From the NCBI GenBank assembly GCA_013696385.1, contig JACCYR010000231.1, forward strand, positions 1 to 7,509: a DNA stretch of 7,509 bases, given 5' to 3'. The DNA comes from Acidobacteriota bacterium (lineage in GTDB: Bacteria; Acidobacteriota; Blastocatellia; Pyrinomonadales; Pyrinomonadaceae). The notes below the pieces were generated by a model. It was not told where the DNA came from. It saw only the letters and a program-made list of their open reading frames with translations, and searched no databases. The translations under genes were made by a program, and so were the position numbers. Every line of letters starts with the position of its first letter. Within the stretch, counting starts at the first letter, position 1. Below, piece by piece: positions 1-5,388 of this stretch.

Positions 1-551
1 CTATGCTCGGTTGCAATGTTTGTAATAAGTTCCTGAATCAAAACCGTTTTACCAACGCCCGCACCGCCAAATAAACCGATTTTCCCGCCGCGCTTAAATG
101 GTTGAATCAAATCAATCACCTTGATTCCCGTTTCAAACATTTCGAGTTCCGTCGCTTGCTCGTCAAAGGTCGGCGCATGGCGGTGAATCGAATCACGCTC
201 TTCTGAATTGACCGGACCGAGTTCATCAACCGGATCGCCAATAACATTCATCACGCGCCCGAGTGTCGCTTCACCGACCGGAACAGTAATCGGACTGCCC
301 GTGTCAATTACCTTCATTCCGCGCACCATTCCGTCGGTTGGCAGCATCGAAACGGCGCGGACTCGACCTTCGCCTAGGTGCTGCTGGACTTCGGCAATTA
401 CGTCAACCGGAGTTTCAACATCAAAACCTTCGCTGGTAACGCGTAATGCTTGATAAATCGGCGGCAGATAATTGTCTGAAAATTCTACGTCAACCACCGG
501 ACCGATAATCTGCACAATTTGTCCGAGCTGACCTTTTCCTTCATTAGCCAT
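1..551 (-). CDS. atpD: ATP synthase F1 subunit beta (N-terminal part, cut by window edge)
   Basis: This is the catalytic beta subunit of the F1 part of ATP synthase, which makes ATP on the cytoplasmic face of the membrane. The first 183 codons are present, and the rest runs off the left edge. The translation begins MANEGKGQLGQIVQIIGPVV, the typical beta-barrel start of the family. It continues through the LGRVMNVIGDPVDELGP segment to the Walker A P-loop GGAGVGKTVLIQEL near residues 158-171. The start is the ATG at 549-551, preceded on the minus strand by a good GAGGAG ribosome binding site (plus-strand 563-568, spacer about 11 bases). The gene is transcribed away from the divergent yggT. The atpD-atpC pair is often separate from the other atp genes in some phyla, but whether that holds here lies outside the window. 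The identification is secure. Confidence 0.97.
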   Translation of the reverse strand, partial: MANEGKGQLGQIVQIIGPVVDVEFSDNYLPPIYQALRVTSEGFDVETPVDVIAEVQQHLGEGRVRAVSMLPTDGMVRGMKVIDTGSPITVPVGEATLGRVMNVIGDPVDELGPVNSEERDSIHRHAPTFDEQATELEMFETGIKVIDLIQPFKRGGKIGLFGGAGVGKTVLIQELITNIATEH

Positions 552-934
552 CTTATAATTTGCTCCTCAGTAATAGACTGTTAAAAAGGTATGATAACAA
601 AAGAAAGAGAATATCATATTCATTTATTGAAACGCAAAGAGAGCTTGTGAAACTTGTTGCTAACCTATTATTCTCTAAAATCAGAGCGAATTTCGGATAA
701 ATTAAATACACTCGCGCCTTCAGAACCGAACAGCGCAAAGCTGAAAAAGTTTTACGGACTTGGCTGGCTTGGCGTGAAGTTCTTTGTAAATTACAATAGA
801 TAATAATTAGTATATTGCGAATTTTTACACCTGGAAAGTATTCCATCAGGCAAAACAATTAAGTATAAAGCGAAAATTTCAAGAATACGCGAAATAGAAA
901 CAAACAGAGAAATTAGAGATAAAATATAGAATAT
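552..934. other. divergent intergenic region between atpD and yggT
   Basis: This 383-bp AT-rich spacer must carry the promoters of the two divergent genes. I could not assign convincing -35/-10 pairs. A short palindrome, TTGTAA-A-TTACAA, lies at 784-796 and could be an operator. The stretch at about 756-787 (ggacttggctggcttggcg and on) and cgcaaag-type words at 633-639 and 734-740 look like decayed copies of the 'GCAAAG / CTTGGCG' simple intergenic repeats seen in many environmental genomes. A 101-codon minus-strand open frame crosses most of it (553-858) but shows no recognisable family or composition of a real protein. Confidence 0.5.
563..568 (-). promoter_or_regulatory. ribosome binding site of atpD
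   Basis: GAGGAG on the minus strand lies about 11 bases before the atpD ATG at 549-551. It is one of the few strong Shine-Dalgarno matches in this window and it fixes the atpD start. Confidence 0.7.
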
Positions 935-1522
935 ATGCTTTTAGAAATTTATCCGATAATCAGTTGGGTTGTTACAATCACTTTTTTAGCGTTTGCCCTG
1001 CTTTTAATTTTGCGTCTGATTTTCAATTATTCAGACCCGAATCCATTTGGCAAAGTCGGCAGATTTTCTTATCAACTGAAAAAAAGCACCGACCGTTTTG
1101 TTTATCCGGCAGCACGTTTTTTGGCGAATTTTCGCGTCAACACAAAATTTGCGCCGCTGGTTACATTATTTATTGCGGGCGTTTTGGCATATTTCGGATT
1201 GGGGATTATCTGGAACACCCTTTTTATTATTCAAGGTTTGGCGGATGCGACAACGACCGGAAATTTCAAAGCAATAATCGGTTTTGTGCTTTACGCGCTC
1301 TTGAGCATTTACATTTTGTTTATCTTTATCCGCTTTATTTCGATGTGGTTTGTTTTTACGCGGAACACCTTTCTTGGTTTTGTTCAGCGCGTTACCGACC
1401 CGATTTTGATTCCGCTGCGCCGCTTGATTCCGCCGATTGGAATGTTCGATATTTCGGCAATGATTCTGCTGTTGCTACTTGGATTTTTGCAATCGCTTGT
1501 ATTACAGATTTTTGTTTTTTAG
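935..1522 (+). CDS. yggT: YggT family integral membrane protein
   Basis: This is a small inner-membrane protein of the YggT family (Pfam YggT), whose exact role is unsettled; it has been linked to osmotic or membrane stress and, in some lineages, to division or thylakoid organisation. The 195-residue protein has four predicted membrane segments, roughly residues 10-32, 72-97, 113-140 and 170-193. They are arranged as two YggT-like repeats, each with a helix followed by a basic loop. The second repeat holds the family signature VTDPILIPLRRLIPPIGMFD at about residues 153-172. The first repeat is more degenerate (LRLIFNYSDPNPF). No strong Shine-Dalgarno precedes the ATG; only AT-rich DNA is seen. 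It lies 140 bp upstream of the yggU homologue, the same neighbour it has in many proteobacteria. The overlapping +2-frame reading (964-1530) is a shadow. Confidence 0.88.
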   Translation: MLLEIYPIISWVVTITFLAFALLLILRLIFNYSDPNPFGKVGRFSYQLKKSTDRFVYPAARFLANFRVNTKFAPLVTLFIAGVLAYFGLGIIWNTLFIIQGLADATTTGNFKAIIGFVLYALLSIYILFIFIRFISMWFVFTRNTFLGFVQRVTDPILIPLRRLIPPIGMFDISAMILLLLLGFLQSLVLQIFVF

Positions 1523-1525
1523 GAT

Positions 1526-1660
1526 TTTAACCACACAGAAGAACCGAGAGATTTTCAGAAATAATACAAACTAAATTCCGAGATGTTCAAAAATCTGTGT
1601 TTGTCTGTGTTTATCTGCGAACAAATTTTCTCTATGTTCTCTGTGAACTCGGTGGCTAAA
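1526..1660. repeat. imperfect inverted, short-period intergenic repeat between yggT and yggU
   Basis: The spacer is built from simple words. At 1593-1622 there are three units of about 10 bases (atctgtgttt, gtctgtgttt, atctgcgaac). They are followed by tctctatgttctctgtgaac at 1629-1648 and cggtggctaaa at 1650-1660. The left end (ttaaccacacagaagaac, 1527-1544) is an imperfect inverted match to the right end, whose reverse complement reads ttagccacc and then cacagagaac. This 'AACCACAGAGAACACAGAG / ATCTGTGTT' style resembles dispersed intergenic repeats in environmental bacterial genomes. The element runs to within two bases of the yggU start codon, so it forms that gene's whole leader. Confidence 0.55.
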
Positions 1661-1662
1661 AA

Positions 1663-1956
1663 ATGATTCAAACAACCGAAAAAAATAGAAGTTTGACTTT
1701 CAACGTGCGCGTTGTGCCGCGAGCGTCGAAAAGCGAGATTGTCGGCGAACACGACGGCGCGTTGAAAATCAGGCTCTGCGCTCCGCCGACGGGCGGCGCG
1801 GCAAATGCTGAACTCGTCAAACTTTTATCGAAAACTTTTGGCGTTTCCAAAAGTGAAGTCCAAATTCTTAACGGTCAAACAGCAAAGACAAAACAAGTTT
1901 GCATTTCAAATATAACAAGCAAAAATTTAACCGACATTTTGCCAGTCAAAAACTAG
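1663..1956 (+). CDS. yggU: DUF167/YggU family protein (UPF0235)
   Basis: This is a small conserved cytoplasmic protein of the DUF167 (YggU) family; its biochemical role is not established. The 97 residues carry the hallmarks of the family: a first strand with RVVPRASKSEI (about 16-26), the central LKIRLCAPPTGGAANAEL (about 34-51), and a basic GQTAKTK turn (about 71-77). The length is normal. The ATG lies immediately after the repeat element at 1526-1660. The only purine-rich match upstream is ggtgg at 1651-1655, which may be accidental. The yggT-yggU order is conserved across distant bacteria and supports both calls. A 54-bp AT-rich spacer separates it from yebC. Confidence 0.9.
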   Translation: MIQTTEKNRSLTFNVRVVPRASKSEIVGEHDGALKIRLCAPPTGGAANAELVKLLSKTFGVSKSEVQILNGQTAKTKQVCISNITSKNLTDILPVKN

Positions 1957-2010
1957 CGTGATATATTTCAATTTTTCAAATTAATACAAATAATTAAGGA
2001 TAATTATAAA

Positions 2011-2751
2011 ATGTCAGGACACTCGAAGTGGCACACTATTAAACACAAAAAGGGCGCATTGGACGCAAAACGCGGCAAAGTTTTTACTAAGCTGATTAAA
2101 GAAATTACGGTTGCGGCGCGGACGGGCGGCACGGGCGATATTGATGCAAACGCGAGGTTAAGAAAAGCCGTAACCGACGCGAAAGCCGCGAATATGCCAA
2201 ACGACACGATTGACCGTGCGATAAAACGCGGCACGGGCGAACTCGAAGGCGTAAATTACGAGGAAATTACTTACGAAGGTTACGGCATCGGCGGCGTGGC
2301 GGTTTTAATCGAACCAATGACCGATAACCGAAACAGAACGGTTGCCGAACTGCGTCATTTGTTCTCGAAAAACGGCGGCAATCTCGGCGAAGCCGGTTCG
2401 GTGGCGTGGATGTTTGATAAAAAAGGCTACATCGTTATTGATAAGGAAGCGAAAAATGAGGACGAACTTTTTGAAATTGCTTTGGAAGCGGGTGCGGAAG
2501 ATATGCAAGACGATGGCGACAGTTTTGAAATTCTGACCGCGCCGGAAAATTTTGATGATGTCAACGAAGCAGTAAAATCGGCAGGCATTGAACCGCAGGT
2601 GGCTGAAGTTTCGATGATTCCGCAAAATTACATTCACCTCGAAGACGCGGACGCTGCGCAAATGCTCAAACTTTTTGAAGCCATCGAAGACCACGACGAC
2701 GTACAAAACGTCTATGCAAATTTTGATATTGACGAATCAGAAATGGAATAG
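2011..2751 (+). CDS. yebC: YebC/PmpR family regulator/translation factor
   Basis: This is a member of the widespread YebC/PmpR family. Members were described as DNA-binding transcriptional regulators; more recent work on bacterial and mitochondrial (TACO1) members supports a role in relieving ribosome stalling, for example at proline stretches. The 246-residue protein begins MSGHSKWHTIKHKKGALDAK and keeps the N-terminal three-helix domain with KRGKVFTKLIKEITVAAR (about 21-38). It also has the FSKNGGNLGEAGSVAWMFDK segment (about 113-132) and the acidic C-terminal half, all typical, and a normal length. AAGGA at 1996-2000 is a plausible ribosome binding site, 10 bases before the ATG. In many bacteria yebC neighbours ruvC, but here it converges on xerC, another chromosome-processing gene. 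Confidence 0.95.
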   Translation: MSGHSKWHTIKHKKGALDAKRGKVFTKLIKEITVAARTGGTGDIDANARLRKAVTDAKAANMPNDTIDRAIKRGTGELEGVNYEEITYEGYGIGGVAVLIEPMTDNRNRTVAELRHLFSKNGGNLGEAGSVAWMFDKKGYIVIDKEAKNEDELFEIALEAGAEDMQDDGDSFEILTAPENFDDVNEAVKSAGIEPQVAEVSMIPQNYIHLEDADAAQMLKLFEAIEDHDDVQNVYANFDIDESEME

Positions 2752-2752
2752 T

Positions 2753-2812
2753 AAATGGAAAATGGATAACGGAAAATAATTTCTTCATTATCCATTTTCC
2801 ATTTTCCATTAT
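2753..2812. repeat. inverted pair of heptamer clusters between convergent yebC and xerC
   Basis: The left cluster at 2755-2775 reads as three seven-base units (atggaaa, atggata, acggaaa). The right cluster at 2792-2812 has three inverted units (ccatttt, ccatttt, ccattat). Together they give a perfect 17-bp inverted repeat, 2753-2769 against 2788-2804, with an 18-base loop. The element almost exactly fills the gap between the two stop codons. It could form a transcript hairpin from either side and so end transcription in both directions. The stem is AT-rich and lacks the usual GC stem plus U run, so a repeat element is as likely an explanation as a classical terminator. Confidence 0.75.
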
Positions 2813-3736
2813 TTACGCTTTCGGATGCGTTCGGTCATAAACCTCAATCAATTTTTCCATCGAAACATGCGTGTAAATCTGCGTTGTCGAAAGCCGCGCG
2901 TGTCCGAGAAGTTCTTGGATGTCGCGCAAATCCGCGCCGGAATCGAGCAGATGCGTGGCGAAAGAATGTCTTAAAGAGTGCGGTGAAATGTCATGAATGT
3001 CGGCGACTTGCTTGATGTATTTATCAACCATTCGCCCAACTGAACGGGTTGTGATGCGCGTGCCTTGATAATTGAGAAAAACGGCTTGGTCATCGCACTC
3101 GTTCAAAGGACAATTATTGAGAAAAGTCGGGCGCGTTTCGTTTAAATAATACATCAATGAATGAAGCGCAGGTTCGCCAAATGGCAGAATGCGCTGTTTC
3201 TTGCGTTTGCCCGTAACGCGAACCAACTTTTCGCGGAAATCAATATCTTTTAGGTTTAATCCGACAAGTTCGCCGACGCGCATTCCCGTCGCATACAGAA
3301 ATTCCAAAATCGCGCGGTCGCGCCTTCCCAAATCGCTTTCCAAATCCGGCGATTCGATAAAGCGCACTGCGTCTTCCATCGAAAGATGATTCGGCAGTTT
3401 GCGCTCAACCTTCGGCGTAGCGACGAGTTTCGCCGGATTGTTTTCCAGAACGCCTTCGCGCACGAGAAATTGGAAAAATGTCCTTAAGCTGGCGAGTTTC
3501 CGTGCAATCGAAGTTTTCTTTTTATTATCGGCGTGGAGCGTTGCCATCCATTCGCGTATCGTCAAATGGTCAATGTCTTTAACCGGAATTTGCTTGCGCG
3601 TTCCGTCAACCTGCGCGGGCGCGAGATGTTCGTGAAACTGTTCCAAATCGCTCGAATAGTTTCGCAAAGTGTGCTGGCTGACGTTGCGTTCATAACGCAG
3701 ATGTTGGAGAAATTGCTGTAGATATTCTTCAAACAT
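2813..3736 (-). CDS. xerC: tyrosine recombinase XerC
   Basis: This is a site-specific tyrosine recombinase of the Xer type, expected to resolve chromosome dimers at dif together with a partner. The 307-residue protein has an N-terminal SAM-like core-binding domain (about 1-90) and a C-terminal catalytic domain. All catalytic residues are visible: Arg153 in ATGMRVGEL, Lys177 in VTGKRKKQR, His253 and Arg256 in SPHSLRHSFATHLL, His279 in LLGHARLSTTQ and the nucleophile Tyr288 in QIYTHVS. I use the ATG at 3734-3736, because the partial duplicate at 4228-4329 starts at the same codon. A TTG at 3752-3754 would add six residues and overlap hicB. The ATG lies 10 bp after the hicB stop, so translation is probably coupled. 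XerC rather than XerD is the best guess from similarity I recall. Its first 95 bp are duplicated upstream of hicAB. Confidence 0.93.
   Translation of the reverse strand: MFEEYLQQFLQHLRYERNVSQHTLRNYSSDLEQFHEHLAPAQVDGTRKQIPVKDIDHLTIREWMATLHADNKKKTSIARKLASLRTFFQFLVREGVLENNPAKLVATPKVERKLPNHLSMEDAVRFIESPDLESDLGRRDRAILEFLYATGMRVGELVGLNLKDIDFREKLVRVTGKRKKQRILPFGEPALHSLMYYLNETRPTFLNNCPLNECDDQAVFLNYQGTRITTRSVGRMVDKYIKQVADIHDISPHSLRHSFATHLLDSGADLRDIQELLGHARLSTTQIYTHVSMEKLIEVYDRTHPKA
3642..3736 (-). repeat. direct repeat copy A: 5' end of intact xerC
   Basis: These 95 bp match 4235-4329 without gaps at a constant offset of 593 bp. I count 13 mismatches, about 86% identity. The match starts at the ATG and ends at codon 32 (…SSDLE). 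After that the two copies diverge completely. Of the mismatches, three fall in one codon (Gln/Ala), one changes Phe2 to Leu, and the other nine are silent. Confidence 0.92.
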
Positions 3737-3746
3737 ATCTCTGTTC

Positions 3747-3974
3747 TTAAGCAACTAAAGATTGATAAATCACCGGACAATATTTTGGCGCAGGAATTGA
3801 TTTGCCTTCGTCTTTTGCCGTTTCAAGCCAAGCATTTTTGGCAATTTCGACTTCTTTCAATGCCTCAAAAGGCGTTTCGCCGAATGCCGAACAAAATTCC
3901 AAATCCGGAATATCGGCAATATAACCGCCGTCGGCTTTGCTGTAAAAAATATTAATGTGATAATCGTGTTTCAT
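3747..3974 (-). CDS. hicB: HicB family antitoxin
   Basis: This is the antitoxin of a HicAB type II toxin-antitoxin pair, which would bind and neutralise the HicA mRNA interferase and usually represses its own operon. The 75-residue protein is complete and shows the HicB partially degraded RNase H-like fold: FYSKADGGYIADIPDLEFCS (about 10-29), AFGETPFEALKEVEIAKNAW (about 30-49), and a typical end, PAPKYCPVIYQSLVA. It is the short form without a C-terminal DNA-binding domain. Its ATG overlaps the TGA of the restored hicA reading frame (ATGA), the normal coupling for this pair. It ends 10 bp before the xerC ATG. Confidence 0.9.
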   Translation of the reverse strand: MKHDYHINIFYSKADGGYIADIPDLEFCSAFGETPFEALKEVEIAKNAWLETAKDEGKSIPAPKYCPVIYQSLVA

Positions 3975-4221
3975 TTTTCCTTTAACTCCAAGTTGTATTT
4001 CTCGACTAATTTCAAAAATTGGTTGACTTGATATGATTTAGCATGCCCTTTGGCGTTTTGTAAGTTAACGATTTCGATAATTCAGGATGCGTAAAAATAT
4101 GATGACTGCTCGAAATTCTTGAGAGTCTAAAACCAAATGCTTCAACTAAACTAACCATTTCATTAAATCTTACATTCCGCGTGTTAGAAAGGATTTTCTG
4201 CAATAGTCTTTGCTTTTTCAT
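3971..4221 (-). pseudogene. hicA: HicA family toxin, interrupted by a one-base frameshift
   Basis: HicA is a small double-stranded-RNA-binding-fold mRNA interferase. The open frame from the ATG at 4221 gives the expected N-terminal part MKKQRLLQKILSNTRNVRFN, followed by VEAFGFRLSRISSSHHIFTH with the catalytic-type histidine (His40/41), up to HPELS. It then runs into a wrong tail and stops at 4012. From about 4069 the neighbouring frame reads VNLQNAKGHAKSYQVNQFLK and then LVEKYNLELKEK, which is exactly the family's C-terminus, and stops in the hicB ATGA overlap at 3971. The frames are off by one base in 4070-4077 (minus-strand TCGAAATCG), as if one base, most simply a G, had been lost. Restored length is 83 residues, normal for this HicA type. 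The gene is probably inactive unless the shift is a sequencing error. Confidence 0.85.
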
Positions 4222-4227
4222 TTCAAA

Positions 4228-4329
4228 TTATAACTCCAAATCGCTGGAATAATTCCGCAAAGTGTGTGCGCTGACATTACGCTCGTAACGCAAATGTTGG
4301 AGAAATTGTTGTAGATATTCTTCAAGCAT
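4228..4329 (-). pseudogene. truncated duplicate of the xerC N-terminus
   Basis: The ATG at 4327-4329 opens a 33-codon frame, MLEEYLQQFLQHLRYERNVS and then AHTLRNYSSDLEL, followed by TAA. It differs from the start of the intact XerC at only two of the first 32 residues. After DLE the sequence leaves xerC abruptly. The stop lies six bases before the hicA ATG, and GGAG at 4234-4237 inside the remnant could act as the hicA ribosome binding site. The remnant's ATG sits five bases after the stop of the membrane-protein gene, so it probably marks the original position of xerC in the operon. It lacks the catalytic domain and cannot be a recombinase. Confidence 0.9.
4235..4329 (-). repeat. direct repeat copy B: orphan xerC 5' end upstream of hicA
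   Basis: This is the partner of 3642-3736. The two repeats flank the hicAB pair like a large direct duplication; one repeat plus module is 593 bp. At 14% divergence they are too different for a fresh target-site duplication. Confidence 0.92.
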
Positions 4330-4334
4330 ATTAT

Positions 4335-4667
4335 TTACTTTATCTGAAGAAACGAAAAAACGGTTAATAACGCGAAAATCGAAATCCCAACAAAAACTTG
4401 CGGTTCTTGCAAAACAGTTAATAACGCGACGACGAAAAGAATTGTAATCGTCAAATTGGCAATGATGCAAAGGATATGAATAAGCCAATCCGTCGGCGAG
4501 ATTCTGACAAGAGCGAGATTTAGAAAACCAGCGAAAATCATCGCAAAACCCGAACCGATAAACCACAATACATTTAAATTAAATTTTCCGCCATAAACCG
4601 CAAATCCCTGATGAGCGATTCCCAACGCAATCGCTAAATAGATAATAATTTTGTAGCTTAGTTTCAT
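4335..4667 (-). CDS. small four-helix membrane protein of unknown function
   Basis: I do not recognise a family. The 110-residue protein is strongly hydrophobic, with four likely membrane helices at about 5-25, 31-53, 60-84 and 88-108. They are joined by short loops, including a YGGKFNLN loop and VRISPTD between helices 2 and 3. There are no cysteines or obvious catalytic residues apart from one Cys in helix 3 (HILCIIANL). The start is set by an ATGA overlap with the stop of the vapC reading frame (4664-4667), so the two are translationally coupled. The stop lies five bases before the xerC remnant. It could be a neutral passenger or a membrane partner of the operon; the sequence does not decide. 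Confidence 0.75.
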   Translation of the reverse strand: MKLSYKIIIYLAIALGIAHQGFAVYGGKFNLNVLWFIGSGFAMIFAGFLNLALVRISPTDWLIHILCIIANLTITILFVVALLTVLQEPQVFVGISIFALLTVFSFLQIK

Positions 4668-5127
4668 AGATAGTCGTTCGGATTTTCAACCGCTAAACCT
4701 TCGGCAGTTGCCGCCGCGTTCAAATCATTGTCGGCGGAAACCAAAATCAAAGGCAAAGCATTAACGGCAATTCGCGCTTCGTTGGCGGTCAAAGCCGCCG
4801 CCAGTTGAACTGCATCATAACCGCGCAACGCATATTTTTCCGCCAAATCGGTGGCGCGTTCAATCAACAATGCGTTAATTTCGAGTTTAAAGAATTTGCG
4901 CCGAAAATCGTGCCGAAACCGTCTTTTAGCTTTTGTCGTTTGACGCGGCGCAAGACTTTTGCCCTTTAATCTTCGCGTGAAAGCTGAAACAACTTCTGTC
5001 AAGGTAATTCGCGCAACGTAAAAGCTACTTTGGTTTGAAGCACGGAAAAGACTAATAACCCAAGCCGTGCCGACTTCACTAACATATCGTTTGACTGCCG
5101 CGCTACGTCGAAAAAATAAGCCGACAT
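4664..5127 (-). pseudogene. vapC: VapC-like PIN-domain toxin, interrupted by a one-base frameshift
   Basis: VapC toxins are PIN-fold ribonucleases that cut tRNA or rRNA. The ATG at 5125-5127 overlaps the antitoxin stop (TAATG) and starts MSAYFFD, the expected first strand with catalytic Asp7. At 5105-5106 one base is missing; the same frame then soon hits a stop. Reading on in the shifted frame gives SAAVKRYVSEVGTAWVISLF, then VARITLTEVVSAFTRRLKGK with the conserved Glu45. It continues to LRGYDAVQLAAAL with Asp105 and LILVSADNDLN with Asp133/Asp135, ending at 4664. Restored, the protein would have 154 residues, with all PIN acidic residues and normal length. A naive caller would report only the C-terminal part from a TTG at 5002, which lacks the first active-site Asp. 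Probably inactive unless the shift is a sequence error. Confidence 0.85.
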
Positions 5128-5378
5128 TAGCGTCTATCCTCGATTATCGTTTCTGAAAGAGGTTTTCCCTTTATCTCAATCGGCTCAAAATCTTCATCCG
5201 ACTCATCCCAACCTTCGGGAATCTCAATAATAATGCCTTTTTTCAAAAGACGTTTCGCCGCTTCTGCTTCGCTGATTACATTGTTCTCAAGCAAATTTTG
5301 CGAAATGCCTTCTAAAACTTCTTTTCGTTTGATTGGCGGAAGTTTTTGAATTTCAGTAATAATTTCTTGTGGTGTCAT
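5127..5378 (-). CDS. small antitoxin-like protein upstream of the PIN toxin
   Basis: This 83-residue protein is in the antitoxin position of a VapBC-type pair: it precedes the PIN gene and its TAA overlaps the toxin ATG by one base. The N-terminal half (MTPQEIITEIQKLPPIKRKE and on) is predicted helical and resembles small antitoxin-type proteins that begin with an 'IQKLP..KR.E.L' helix. The C-terminal half is acidic (EGWDESDEDFEPIEIKGKPL) and probably extended, suited to wrapping a toxin. No ribbon-helix-helix or AbrB motif is clear, so the antitoxin family is not named. It starts 10 bp after the VWA gene stop, with only a weak ribosome binding site. The reading frame is intact, unlike its toxin partner. 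Confidence 0.75.
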   Translation of the reverse strand: MTPQEIITEIQKLPPIKRKEVLEGISQNLLENNVISEAEAAKRLLKKGIIIEIPEGWDESDEDFEPIEIKGKPLSETIIEDRR

Positions 5379-5388
5379 GATTTGCGCT

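Noticed and set aside
208..453. 81-codon plus-strand frame opposite atpD
   Set aside because: Antisense shadow; the minus strand encodes a clear ATP synthase beta subunit with the P-loop.
553..858. 101-codon minus-strand open frame in the atpD-yggT spacer
   Set aside because: No recognisable family, AT-driven residue make-up, overlaps repeat-like DNA and ends against the atpD ribosome binding site region; probably a chance frame.
964..1530. 188-codon plus-strand frame overlapping yggT
   Set aside because: The other frame encodes a clear YggT family protein with membrane helices and signature; this frame has an odd aromatic/cysteine-rich composition typical of a shadow.
3737..3754. TTG start giving a six-residue longer XerC
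   Set aside because: The duplicated xerC 5' end starts at the ATG, and sequence similarity between the copies stops at that ATG; the extension would also overlap hicB.
3642..4329. Insertion-sequence target-site duplication as explanation for the repeats
   Set aside because: At 95 bp and 14% divergence the repeats are far too long and too different, and there is no transposase or terminal inverted repeat between them.
4228..4566. 112-codon minus-strand frame ending in the xerC remnant
   Set aside because: Its first part runs out of frame through the membrane-protein gene; only the last 33 codons (from ATG 4329) correspond to a real sequence, the xerC 5' copy.
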